The translations under genes were made by a program, and so were the position numbers. Under the pieces are notes generated by a model that saw nothing but the letters and a program-made list of their open reading frames with translations, was not told the origin of the DNA and made no database searches. A stretch of DNA of 8,687 bases, from assembly GCA_003131925.1 (NCBI GenBank), contig PKWC01000037.1:14272-22958 (forward strand), written 5' to 3'. Below, one piece after another: positions 1-5,672 of this stretch. How positions within the stretch are numbered: the first letter of the stretch is position 1; each line of letters begins with the position of its first letter. The stretch comes from Alphaproteobacteria bacterium. Lineage in GTDB: Bacteria > Pseudomonadota > Alphaproteobacteria > Micropepsales > Micropepsaceae.

Positions 1-138
1 GTCGAGCCGCACCTGAACGGGCCCGGCGGCGAGGTGCCGGTCATCGCGCACGACGTCAGGCGCGTCTTCCCTGATAGTGATCTCGGCGTCGGGCGGTCGA
101 AATCCAAACCGATCCGAGAATGGCGACGATTTATCCAT
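1..138 (-). CDS. N-terminal part of a gene running off the left edge; AbiJ-like N-terminus (tentative)
   Basis: This is an open frame of 46 codons on the minus strand, starting at ATG 138-136 and still open at position 1. The translation begins MDKSSPFSDRFGFRPPDAEI and continues with TIREDAPDVVRD. An in-frame TAG lies a few codons upstream, so ATG (or a TTG two codons earlier) must be the start; the Shine-Dalgarno is weak. The pattern 'FSDRFGFRP..EI.IREDAP' resembles, from memory, the N-terminal domain of AbiJ-type abortive-infection proteins, usually followed by a C-terminal effector such as HEPN. It lies 58 bp downstream of a HEPN-motif gene on the same strand, so they are probably co-transcribed. 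The coding assignment is fairly secure. The family assignment is uncertain because only 46 residues are visible and residues 33-46 fit the pattern less well. Confidence 0.55.
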   Translation of the reverse strand, partial: MDKSSPFSDRFGFRPPDAEITIREDAPDVVRDDRHLAAGPVQVRLD

Positions 139-196
139 TCTCAATATCTAGCATGGCTCCAAAGATCGGTGACAGTCCGCTATTTGCCGGTCAGGA

Positions 197-709
197 CTAC
201 GGCGGAAATACATGGTCGATCCATGAAGCGCAGGCAGCTACGACCTCGAGCGCCATTCCCGGCGAGTGGATGTCGGACGTGCCGTGAGACAATCCATTTC
301 GTAGGGCGATCAGAGCCTCGATGGGGTCGGAGACCACTGTCGGACCGGGCACGAGCGCCGGTAGGATGCCAGCCTTCCTCGCTCTGTCGACGAGATTGCG
401 CAGCGTCCCGCGAGCGGTGCCGCCATGGCCGTTGAGCCTATGTTTCAGCGCCAGCTCGAATGCGCCGAATGCCTGCACTTCGCCGACGACGAAGAGATCG
501 TAATCGAAGAACGCATAGACGATGGTGTTCCGAGCGCGGTCGAAGGCCGCGCCGACCTCGCCCGGTACGGCGTCGCTGAGACTGATGTCCGCGACCGCTC
601 CATGATGATCGGCAAGCGTCATTCGCCGGGCGATGCCACCTTGAACGACGCAAAGATCGGCGAAGCGGGGATCGGGCTTCAGAATGTCATCGAGAGACTT
701 AAAGGACAT
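197..709 (-). CDS. Small HEPN-motif protein, hypothetical, possible RNase/defence component
   Basis: This 170-residue protein was not recognised as a named family. Its middle and C-terminal parts look helical: a hydrophobic helix at about 60-92 (IVYAFFDYDLFVVGEVQAFG), a basic helix at about 98-115, then ALRNGLSHG at 136-143. R137 and H142 form an R-N-x3-H arrangement, which fits the Rx4-6H signature of HEPN domains. Many HEPN proteins are metal-independent RNases in toxin-antitoxin, abortive-infection and CRISPR effectors, but many others are inactive, so nuclease activity is inference. The start is ATG 709; no good Shine-Dalgarno is seen, only an AGG some 13 bases upstream. It begins 43 bp after the integrase stop and precedes the AbiJ-like gene by 58 bp, all on one strand. 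That places it as cargo at the integrase end of an integrated element. Confidence 0.7.
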   Translation of the reverse strand: MSFKSLDDILKPDPRFADLCVVQGGIARRMTLADHHGAVADISLSDAVPGEVGAAFDRARNTIVYAFFDYDLFVVGEVQAFGAFELALKHRLNGHGGTARGTLRNLVDRARKAGILPALVPGPTVVSDPIEALIALRNGLSHGTSDIHSPGMALEVVAACASWIDHVFPP

Positions 710-752
710 TCGTTGATCCGACCTTCGCGCCGTTTGGCGACGCGCCCAACTC

Positions 753-2111
753 CTATGCGGCCAGCGGAACCTCCGCTTCCGGCTCTTTGGCTGGATCGGC
801 GACAGCCTTGATCAAGAAGCGATCGAGCGCGGCTCGCCGTGAATCCCGGTCCAGGGCATAGGCCGTTTGTTTGAACTCAATGCCATCAAGCAAACCCTGA
901 ATATAGCCCGAGATCGTATCGGCCGCCATGATCAGGGCGGTGTCGAGCGTATGGATATACTTGCTGGTGACCGAGCCCTTGGCGTGGCCGACCAAGGCCG
1001 CGATGGTCACTTCGGTGAAGCCAAGATCGTTGGCGATGCTCGCGAAGCTGTGGCGGAGCACATGCGGTGTCACGTCGGAAAGGGCTGAATCCTTGAAGAG
1101 CCGTTCCCAATGGTTCGGGAAGCTGCCGAAGGCATTGTCCTCGCCCCGGCCGGGAAAAACGTATGTACCGACATCCCCGGTGTGTCGTTGTTCCAAATAC
1201 TCGACGACCGGCAAGCCGATCGGTCGGATGGATTCGCCCTCCTTGCTGTCCTCTAGCCGCAGGCAACTCGCCTCCATGTCCGCCTCGGTCCACTTCAGGC
1301 CGATCATCTCGCTGCGACGGCAGCCGGTCAGCGCGATCTGGTGGATGATATCCACCGTCATCGCATACTTCTCCTCCTCGGCGGCCTTGCGCAGCATTTC
1401 GCCCAGCGTCCGATATTCCGCTTCGGACAATCGGCGCTGCCGCACGTTGTCCTTTGGCTTGCGGAGACCGTGCGCGGGATTGGATGTGATGATGCCGGCT
1501 TCGACGGCGTAAGTGAGAATGCCGCCGAGGAGACCGACCGTTCGCGTCGCCGTTCCGGCCCCACCGCGGACGATGGCCTTGCCGCGCAGCTTCTTCGTCT
1601 TGACCGAGACTCGCGTCTTGCCGGCCATGATATCCTTCAGAGCCTTGTTAATGTCCGCCTTGGTCAGGTCCTTCACGCGGCGCGTTCCCAGGAGCGGGAT
1701 GATGTGCCGCTCGATACGCCCGGTGTCCGTGACGATTGTCGTCGGCTTCTTGGGCCGCCTACCTTTCCCCAGGATTAGGCCAGCGTTCAGGTCATTGAGG
1801 TAGAGTGTGCAGAGCTCCTTGACCGTGATGGCCTTATGATCGAGCTGTCGCTCTTCGGCGGGATTGTCCCCCTGGGCAACGCGGCCCAACTGGACCTTCG
1901 CCTCCTGGCGGGCGCCTTCGGCGGTCCAGACGCCATGCAAGCCGATTGTGTAGCGGCGCGAGCGGCCCAATGCCCGATATTGAAGGACGTAGCTGCGCTT
2001 GCCAGACGTGAAGACGCGAAGGCCGAAACCTGGTAGCTCGTCATCCCAGACGACGTAGTCCTTCTCGCGGGGCTCGGCTGCGTCGACCAGCCGTTTCGTC
2101 AGCTTAGCCAT
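753..2111 (-). CDS. Tyrosine-type site-specific integrase (DUF4102 arm-binding domain, phage/island integrase)
   Basis: This integrase catalyses integration and excision of the element at a tRNA gene through a 3'-phosphotyrosine intermediate. Residue numbers here count from the upstream TTG at 2129; subtract 6 for the ATG chosen. An arm-type DNA-binding domain occupies about 8-95 (ELPGFGLRVF, SGKRSYVLQYR). A SAM-like core-binding domain follows at about 100-225. The catalytic domain carries R271 (LTGCRRSEM), K296, H356 and R359 (TPHVLRHSFAS), H382 (LVGHAKG) and nucleophile Y391 (SKYIH). All catalytic residues are present and the length is normal. ATG 2111 is preferred over TTG 2129 because GGGAG (2123-2119) lies 7 nt upstream of it. 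The gene reads away from the tRNA-derived junction at 2292-2336, the usual geometry for tRNA-targeting islands. A C-terminal tail of about 40 residues, ending in an acidic Pro/Glu-rich stretch, follows the catalytic domain. Confidence 0.95.
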   Translation of the reverse strand: MAKLTKRLVDAAEPREKDYVVWDDELPGFGLRVFTSGKRSYVLQYRALGRSRRYTIGLHGVWTAEGARQEAKVQLGRVAQGDNPAEERQLDHKAITVKELCTLYLNDLNAGLILGKGRRPKKPTTIVTDTGRIERHIIPLLGTRRVKDLTKADINKALKDIMAGKTRVSVKTKKLRGKAIVRGGAGTATRTVGLLGGILTYAVEAGIITSNPAHGLRKPKDNVRQRRLSEAEYRTLGEMLRKAAEEEKYAMTVDIIHQIALTGCRRSEMIGLKWTEADMEASCLRLEDSKEGESIRPIGLPVVEYLEQRHTGDVGTYVFPGRGEDNAFGSFPNHWERLFKDSALSDVTPHVLRHSFASIANDLGFTEVTIAALVGHAKGSVTSKYIHTLDTALIMAADTISGYIQGLLDGIEFKQTAYALDRDSRRAALDRFLIKAVADPAKEPEAEVPLAA

Positions 2112-2142
2112 GGGAATTCTCCCGTCCAAACTCCCATTCTTG

Positions 2143-2161
2143 CGTAAGCACCACGTAAGCA
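2143..2161. repeat. Two direct copies of CGTAAGCA, 11 bp apart, upstream of the integrase
   Basis: CGTAAGCA occurs at 2143-2150 and again at 2154-2161, separated by CCA, giving an 11-bp period of about one helical turn. The pair lies 32 bp upstream of the integrase ATG and about 130 bp from the tRNA-derived core. The position fits either arm-type sites for the integrase N-terminal domain or a binding site for an excisionase or repressor controlling the integrase gene. The repeat is seen directly; the role is inference. Confidence 0.5.
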
Positions 2162-2291
2162 GGCGGACGCAAATCGGAGCGTGCTCGAGGGTACGTCAGG
2201 CGAGCCGAAAATTCAAATTGTTTAGTGATTACAGTAGTATAGCGCATTGGAGCGAAACCCATCGCAGTTGGTCGAAGGGCAGGTTAAATTG

Positions 2292-2336
2292 CTCCGAAGG
2301 CAGAGGTCACAGGTTCGAATCCTGTCGGGCGCGCCA
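2292..2336 (+). other. Attachment site: 3' half of tRNA-Arg(CCG) left at an element junction
   Basis: The sequence matches a tRNA from the anticodon loop to CCA. It has loop CTCCGAA (2292-2298, anticodon CCG), the 3' anticodon-stem strand GGCAG, variable AGGTC, T stem ACAGG, T loop TTCGAAT, closing strand CCTGT, acceptor strand CGGGCGC (2326-2332), discriminator G and CCA (2334-2336). The bases just upstream (AAATTG) cannot pair with GGCAG, and no GCGCCCG acceptor strand or D arm precedes it. The gene is therefore not functional. A 3'-half tRNA copy beside a tyrosine integrase is the expected distal attachment site of an island inserted at a tRNA 3' end. Its plus orientation places the intact tRNA, and the body of the element, to the left. 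Confidence 0.85.
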
Positions 2337-2347
2337 GTGATGTTGGA

Positions 2348-2387
2348 CGACAGACAAGTCTGGACTTCGACAGACAAAATTGGACTC
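2348..2387. repeat. Tandem pair of 20-bp imperfect repeats just outside the tRNA-derived core
   Basis: Two adjacent 20-bp units, 2348-2367 and 2368-2387, share CGACAGACAA at their start and TGGACT near their end and differ mainly in the three central bases. A partial third copy (TTGGAC at 2343-2348) precedes them. They begin 12 bp after the CCA end of the tRNA fragment. Possible roles are recombinase arm sites or remains of a second insertion. The rest of the 457-bp gap 2337-2793 contains no gene I can support; frames that are open through it also translate the tRNA fragment and look non-coding. Confidence 0.55.
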
Positions 2388-2546
2388 GTGAATCCGAGGG
2401 ACCTATTCCAAAGAGACCGGCCACCCGCAAAATTGCGATATTCGGATCAACGGATCGCGCGCCGCGGCCCTCCTTCTCAAAGTGTCCGGAATTATGTAGG
2501 GGATTCGAGGGCAGGGTTTGCGAGTGCGGGTGGGGTGATTGGGTTG

Positions 2547-2581
2547 CCGAGCCGGGTGGGCGATATCCCGAGCCGGGCAGG
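2547..2581. repeat. Two 14-bp direct repeats spaced by two helical turns
   Basis: CCGAGCCGGGTGGG (2547-2560) and CCGAGCCGGGCAGG (2568-2581) match at 12 of 14 positions and are spaced 21 bp start to start, about two turns of DNA. They lie in the non-coding stretch about 210 bp upstream of the gene starting at 2794, so they could bind a regulator of that operon. In GC-rich DNA this could also be chance. Confidence 0.3.
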
Positions 2582-2793
2582 CAGCAGTTTGCTAATTCGG
2601 CGCGGGCGCGGAAGTCCGCCGCGATTCCAACTTTTCTCCCTCCCAAAAGCCCCGAAAGGCCCCGGATGTTGGATTGAATTTCGGCTGCCCAAGGCGACCT
2701 GATATGAAACTCAGGCTCGCCGACAAGAGGACACGAGCTGGATGCCCGTAATCGCGTCGAGCGACTTGGCGGGTTGAAGGGCAGCGGGAGCGC

Positions 2794-3336
2794 ATGGCGA
2801 AGGCGAAACTCAAATTCCTCGACTTGAACGCGAGGCACCCCGGTGTGAGCTCCGGCGTGGCGCTCTCTTACGCAGAAGCCGCTCGCGTCAGCTTAGATCG
2901 CCATCACACATCGCCGTGTGAGTTCGCGATTCAAGATAACAGCGACAATCATGTTGCCGAGGCGGAATGGGCTGAATGCGACGCCGCTCTAAAGGCAGCA
3001 TGGGCGAATAAAGACGACGCCACGCGCGACGGCGCGTATGGTCTAGCCCTTGCCGCCGTCGAGGAAACCCGGAACCTCGTGGCCGTGGGGAGGGCGGAAA
3101 CCCGGACGGGCGCGGACTACTATCTCTCTGAGACGCCCGTGGCACCCGATAGCTTTGAGGGTAGCGTGCGACTGGAGGTGTCCGGAACCTCTGACGGGAG
3201 TAACAGCGTCATCAACGCCCGGCTCACTCAGAAGCTGGAGCAGACAAAGAAAGGCACCTCGAACTTGCCCGCCATTGCGTCAATCGTGGGCTTCTCCGCG
3301 CTCCGGATCGTCAGCGCCGATCTCGAACATTCATGA
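2794..3336 (+). CDS. Hypothetical protein, first gene of a coupled pair of unknown function
   Basis: This 180-residue protein was not recognised as a named family. It has no signal peptide or membrane segment and is probably cytoplasmic. Residues 60-100 are Ala-rich and probably helical. The second half has a more distinctive pattern: GADYYL (106-111), VRLEVSGTSDG (125-135), a basic and polar helix with LTQKLEQTKKG (144-154), and LPAIASIVGFSALRI (158-172). Alternating hydrophobics around RLEVSG and IVGF suggest an alpha/beta core. The arrangement D108, E128, K147 might recall a nuclease-like core, but this is speculation. GGGAG lies only 3 nt before the ATG, with GAAGG a little further upstream. 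The stop overlaps the next gene's start as ATGA (3333-3336), so the two products are probably made in fixed ratio and may act together. Confidence 0.75.
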   Translation: MAKAKLKFLDLNARHPGVSSGVALSYAEAARVSLDRHHTSPCEFAIQDNSDNHVAEAEWAECDAALKAAWANKDDATRDGAYGLALAAVEETRNLVAVGRAETRTGADYYLSETPVAPDSFEGSVRLEVSGTSDGSNSVINARLTQKLEQTKKGTSNLPAIASIVGFSALRIVSADLEHS

Positions 3337-4439
3337 GTTGGTCCGTTTTCCATCAAGAAAGTGAGCAGGCAGCCGTCGAGGCCCATGCGGCTTTGCAGCG
3401 CGGCGATGTTGCGCAGGCCAAACAGCTTTTCATCAACGCCGCGCGCGCCGAGGCAAATGCGCTCGATAGCGTTGCGGTTGATAAGCCTCGCACATTGGGA
3501 ATAACCGCCGTCAGCGCCGCCTCGCTTTGGTATAAGGCGGGAGAACTCCAGACCGCTGAGCAGACCGCTTACAAGGCGTTCTCGATTCCGGGCATTCCAC
3601 CTTTCGCAACCCAAGAGCTTCGCGAGCTTCTACAGGTTATTTGGAACGAGTCGGCTCAGTCTGAGGCGGGCGTAAAATTCGCACGTGGCCAGGTCGTTGT
3701 GTCAGTGAAAGGCGGCGAGATCGTCACGGGCGGGGCTCCGCTGGATTTGATCCTGAGCAAGGTTCAAACCGTTCAAAGCATCTTCTATCGAACCGCCGAA
3801 TTCTTGAAGCGCATACCGCTGAGGAAGAAGGGGCCGCCGTCGCGCGAGATACAAGAACAATTCCGGCCTTGGCTATTTCAAAGCGTTCCGGGCAGCTACC
3901 AATTCGCGGTCGCCATTCAGAAGCCCACTCAGTCCGAACTTTTCCCCACTGACGATCCTGAACCAGAAGCCGTGACCGAAGTGTTTCTATCGATCTTGCG
4001 AGCGGCTGGCGATGCGCCAGACGAAGAACTTAAGGACGTTGTGCCGGACGCGGCGTATCGCGAAACGTTTCTCAAAATGACGCGCAATCTTGCCCCTACG
4101 GGCAAGAGCTTTTCGCAAATGGAAATTCGAGGTGCCGGAGATCGAAAGCCAATCGTCCTCTCGCCGGAATCGAGGAAGGTCATTTCGGAGGTTTTGCGTC
4201 CGACAAACACCTTCACGGCTGACGACGTGTCGGAGATCACGTTGGCGGGTGTGTTGCGTGCGCTCGACCTCGATAAGGACTGGCTCGAAATATCGGTCGA
4301 GGGCGTCCATAGGCGCGTGACAGGCGTGGGCGAAGCGGTTGATGACGTGATTGGCCCGATGGTGAACCATCGCGTGACCGTTCGGGCTCGCGCGAAGGGC
4401 AAGGGCCTCGAATTCATCGACATCGAACAAGACGAATAG
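3333..4439 (+). CDS. Hypothetical protein with TPR-like helical N-terminus, second gene of the coupled pair
   Basis: This 368-residue protein was not recognised as a named family. Residues 8-100 alternate amphipathic helices in a TPR-like way (AHAALQRGDVAQAKQLFINA at about 18-37, then ASLWYKAGELQTAEQTAYKA), which usually means protein-protein contacts. Residues about 115-200 are mixed. The C-terminal 100 residues look beta-rich: LAGVLRALDLDKDWLEISVEG, then GVGEAVDDVIGPMVNHRVTV, ending in an acidic FIDIEQDE. No catalytic motif, signal peptide or transmembrane helix is visible. It starts inside the stop of the preceding gene with no clear Shine-Dalgarno of its own, so it probably depends on translational coupling. 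The pair sits 457 bp beyond the island junction, so it belongs either to the flanking chromosome or to a neighbouring mobile segment. Confidence 0.78.
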   Translation: MSWSVFHQESEQAAVEAHAALQRGDVAQAKQLFINAARAEANALDSVAVDKPRTLGITAVSAASLWYKAGELQTAEQTAYKAFSIPGIPPFATQELRELLQVIWNESAQSEAGVKFARGQVVVSVKGGEIVTGGAPLDLILSKVQTVQSIFYRTAEFLKRIPLRKKGPPSREIQEQFRPWLFQSVPGSYQFAVAIQKPTQSELFPTDDPEPEAVTEVFLSILRAAGDAPDEELKDVVPDAAYRETFLKMTRNLAPTGKSFSQMEIRGAGDRKPIVLSPESRKVISEVLRPTNTFTADDVSEITLAGVLRALDLDKDWLEISVEGVHRRVTGVGEAVDDVIGPMVNHRVTVRARAKGKGLEFIDIEQDE

Positions 4440-4484
4440 CGCTGGGGGCGGGAAAGTTAGCGATTGCGACACTGATACCGCGAT

Positions 4485-4516
4485 GTGCTCCCGGCTTTGG
4501 ACAAGGGCGGGAGCAT
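4485..4516. terminator. Hairpin downstream of the two-gene operon, weak terminator candidate
   Basis: TGCTCCCG (4486-4493) pairs perfectly with CGGGAGCA (4508-4515) around a 14-nt loop, extendable by one G-T pair. It lies 46 bp after the stop of the gene ending at 4439. No T-run follows, so an intrinsic terminator is uncertain. It may be a transcript-stabilising hairpin. Confidence 0.35.
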
Positions 4517-4604
4517 GAATCCGAAGCTGTTTCGAGTCGCGGCGATTGACGCAATGCTTGCTGGGTCTGTCCAACGCATTCTCACTCAATTGCAGCACCG
4601 CTTC

Positions 4605-4748
4605 TTATGCGAACAATGGAAAGCTGGATAGAACAGTGTCGGCTAAAACATAAATTGTTTGGAAGTCATATTTGTTGCCAACCGGCCAATATCGTCCATG
4701 GGCGAGCCAGTGCCTGAACTTGAATACACCTCGTAGGTTGCTGATTAG
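4605..4748 (-). pseudogene. C-terminal remnant of a second HEPN-like protein
   Basis: On the minus strand 47 codons end at TAA 4607-4605. The peptide includes FKFRHWLAHGRYWPVGNKYD and ends in LADTVLSSFPLFA. RHWLAH is an Rx4H motif, followed by GRYW; R/N-H motifs of this kind near a C-terminus are typical of HEPN-fold proteins. The codons upstream of about 4748 are only the antisense of the hydrolase fragment on the other strand, so the 5' part of the gene has been lost exactly at that junction. It is unlikely to be expressed. Recognition rests on one short motif and natural-looking composition. It is unrelated in detail to the HEPN-motif gene at 197-709. Confidence 0.5.
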
Positions 4749-4918
4749 CGAAGGAGTCTGCGGACTACGCCTCGCGCGTCCGCGAACGTGGTGACGCCGC
4801 CGAGACACTCCTTCTGCCGGGCGCGAGTCACTTCGACGAAGTCGCCGTCACCTCGCCGTCATGGTCCCTGGTCGAGCCTGTGATCCTGAAGGCCGTACGG
4901 GTCAACGCGCCCCATTAG
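4745..4918 (+). pseudogene. C-terminal remnant of an alpha/beta-hydrolase (esterase-like)
   Basis: An open frame from 4745 to TAG 4916-4918 encodes ESADYASRVRERGDAAETLL, then LPGASHFDEVAV, then TSPSWSLVEPVILKAVRVNA. The pattern 'xFAxxLRxxGxxxxxxLLPGxxHFDxVxxxxPxxxLVxxxxLKAV' is that of the last strand and helix of alpha/beta-hydrolases, with the His of GASHF as the catalytic histidine. Everything upstream, including the nucleophile elbow, is missing. The fragment begins at a TTAGCGAA motif and its stop codon lies inside the left copy of the 30-bp repeat. It has no start of its own and is not functional. Confidence 0.55.
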
Positions 4919-4928
4919 CGAAAGCCGA
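4899..4928 (+). repeat. 30-bp direct repeat, left copy
   Basis: This copy begins GGGTCAACGCGCCCC and ends TTAGCGAAAGCCGA, matching 5835-5864 at 28 of 30 positions (differences: G/T after GGGTCAAC and A/G before TTAGCG). The two copies are 936 bp apart and bracket the secreted-protein gene at 5025-5669. In both, the frame GTC AAC (G/T)CG CCC C(A/G)T TAG closes an upstream open frame. Confidence 0.8.
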
Positions 4929-4950
4929 ATTCTTGGATAAAAGCGCGCGT

Positions 4951-4977
4951 CTTGCCCGCGCTGCGCAGCAGTGCAAG
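4951..4977. promoter_or_regulatory. Nested inverted repeat upstream of the secreted-protein gene
   Basis: CTTGC (4951-4955) and GCAAG (4973-4977) enclose the perfect 10-bp palindrome GCTGCGCAGC (4960-4969). It lies about 50-75 bp before the ATG at 5025, so it could be an operator or a hairpin in the 5' leader. The function is unproven. Confidence 0.35.
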
Positions 4978-4993
4978 TGTCGACCTCTCGACA
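4978..4993. promoter_or_regulatory. Perfect inverted repeat TGTCGA-N4-TCGACA, candidate operator
   Basis: TGTCGA (4978-4983) and TCGACA (4988-4993) are perfect inverted half-sites separated by CCTC. They lie 31 bp upstream of the ATG at 5025 and next to the nested inverted repeat at 4951-4977. The size and symmetry fit a site for a dimeric repressor or activator of the secreted-protein gene. I do not recognise the regulator. Confidence 0.4.
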
Positions 4994-5024
4994 TCACTTT
5001 ATTGTTCTGGAACCGGGGAATCTC

Positions 5025-5669
5025 ATGAAAACGAATCTGCTGCTGGCCGCAACGGCGGTCATCGCCCTGACGGGAGTGAGCGCAATGGCGGCGCCCCCGA
5101 TGGTCAGCCCCGTCCGCCACTCCCCTGGCAAGCAGGTGCTGTACAATCAGAACGATAACCCCAGCTATGCCTATGTCAACTCGCAGAACGACACGGGCGG
5201 GGACACCGCGAATAACGATCAGGGCGCCGACGACTTCATAGTTCCGTCCGGCAAAACGTGGAAAGTTACCGAAGTGGACGTGACCGGTTGCTGCGCGTAC
5301 ACGACCTCGATCACGGAGAACGTCTATTTCTACAAGGATAAAAATGGCGTGCCGGGCAAGCTGGTCAGGCATGGATCGTTCTCGAACCTCTCTGGCACGG
5401 GAAATCCCAGCTTTGCTATCAGCCTCGGAACGGGCGTCAGGCTGAAGGCCGGGCACTACTGGGTCTCCGTTGTCGCCAACTGCGACTACGAAACCGGCTG
5501 CGGCTGGGGCTGGGGAGAGACGTCCACGATCAACAATGATGCGGCCCTGTGGCAGAACCCGGGCAACGGGCACGGCACCGGATGCACGACCTGGACGACG
5601 CTGGAGACCTGCCTTGGCGGCGCCTATGCGGGCGACTTCATGTTCGAATTGCAGGGCAAGAGCAAATAG
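5025..5669 (+). CDS. Secreted beta-rich hypothetical protein with six cysteines
   Basis: This 214-residue protein has a clear Sec signal peptide: MKTNLL, the hydrophobic core LLAATAVIALTGVSA, and likely cleavage in AMAAPP around residues 22-23. It is therefore probably periplasmic or extracellular. The mature part is rich in Gly, Asn, Thr and aromatics with alternating strands typical of a beta-sandwich. Notable stretches are NQNDN (41-45), GADDFIVPSGKTWKVTEVDV (67-86), VYFYKDKNGVPGKLV (100-114), LGTGVRLKAGHYWVSV (134-149), a Trp/Gly segment (GCGWGWGE, 158-165), GTGCTTW and MFELQGK at the end. Six cysteines (89, 90, 153, 159, 187, 196) could form three disulfides. Start M5025 is preferred to the in-frame 4971 because GGGGA lies 5 nt upstream and the signal peptide begins there. 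It stands alone between two 30-bp direct repeats. No enzyme motif is visible, so its role is unknown. Confidence 0.8.
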   Translation: MKTNLLLAATAVIALTGVSAMAAPPMVSPVRHSPGKQVLYNQNDNPSYAYVNSQNDTGGDTANNDQGADDFIVPSGKTWKVTEVDVTGCCAYTTSITENVYFYKDKNGVPGKLVRHGSFSNLSGTGNPSFAISLGTGVRLKAGHYWVSVVANCDYETGCGWGWGETSTINNDAALWQNPGNGHGTGCTTWTTLETCLGGAYAGDFMFELQGKSK

Positions 5670-5672
5670 GGA

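Noticed and set aside
34..435. Plus-strand open frame of 133 codons at the left edge
   Set aside because: It runs antisense to two minus-strand genes with better composition and motifs, and its translation is Arg/Pro/Cys-rich as expected for a shadow frame.
928..1512. Plus-strand open frame of 194 codons
   Set aside because: It lies entirely antisense to the catalytic half of the integrase, whose active-site residues prove the minus-strand reading.
2247..2336. A complete tRNA gene
   Set aside because: Only the 3' half matches. The 5' acceptor strand GCGCCCG, D arm and 5' anticodon stem are absent, so it is an attachment-site copy.
2348..2387. CRISPR array
   Set aside because: There are only two 20-bp tandem units with no spacers, and no cas genes are in the window.
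2284..2838. Minus-strand open frame of 184 codons
   Set aside because: It translates the complement of the tRNA-Arg fragment (giving the classic ARPTGFEPVTSAFG artefact) and crosses low-complexity GC-rich DNA. No family features are present.
3987..4598. Minus-strand open frame of 203 codons
   Set aside because: It is antisense to the hypothetical TPR-like gene and rich in Arg and His with no domain pattern. The plus strand is clearly the coding one.
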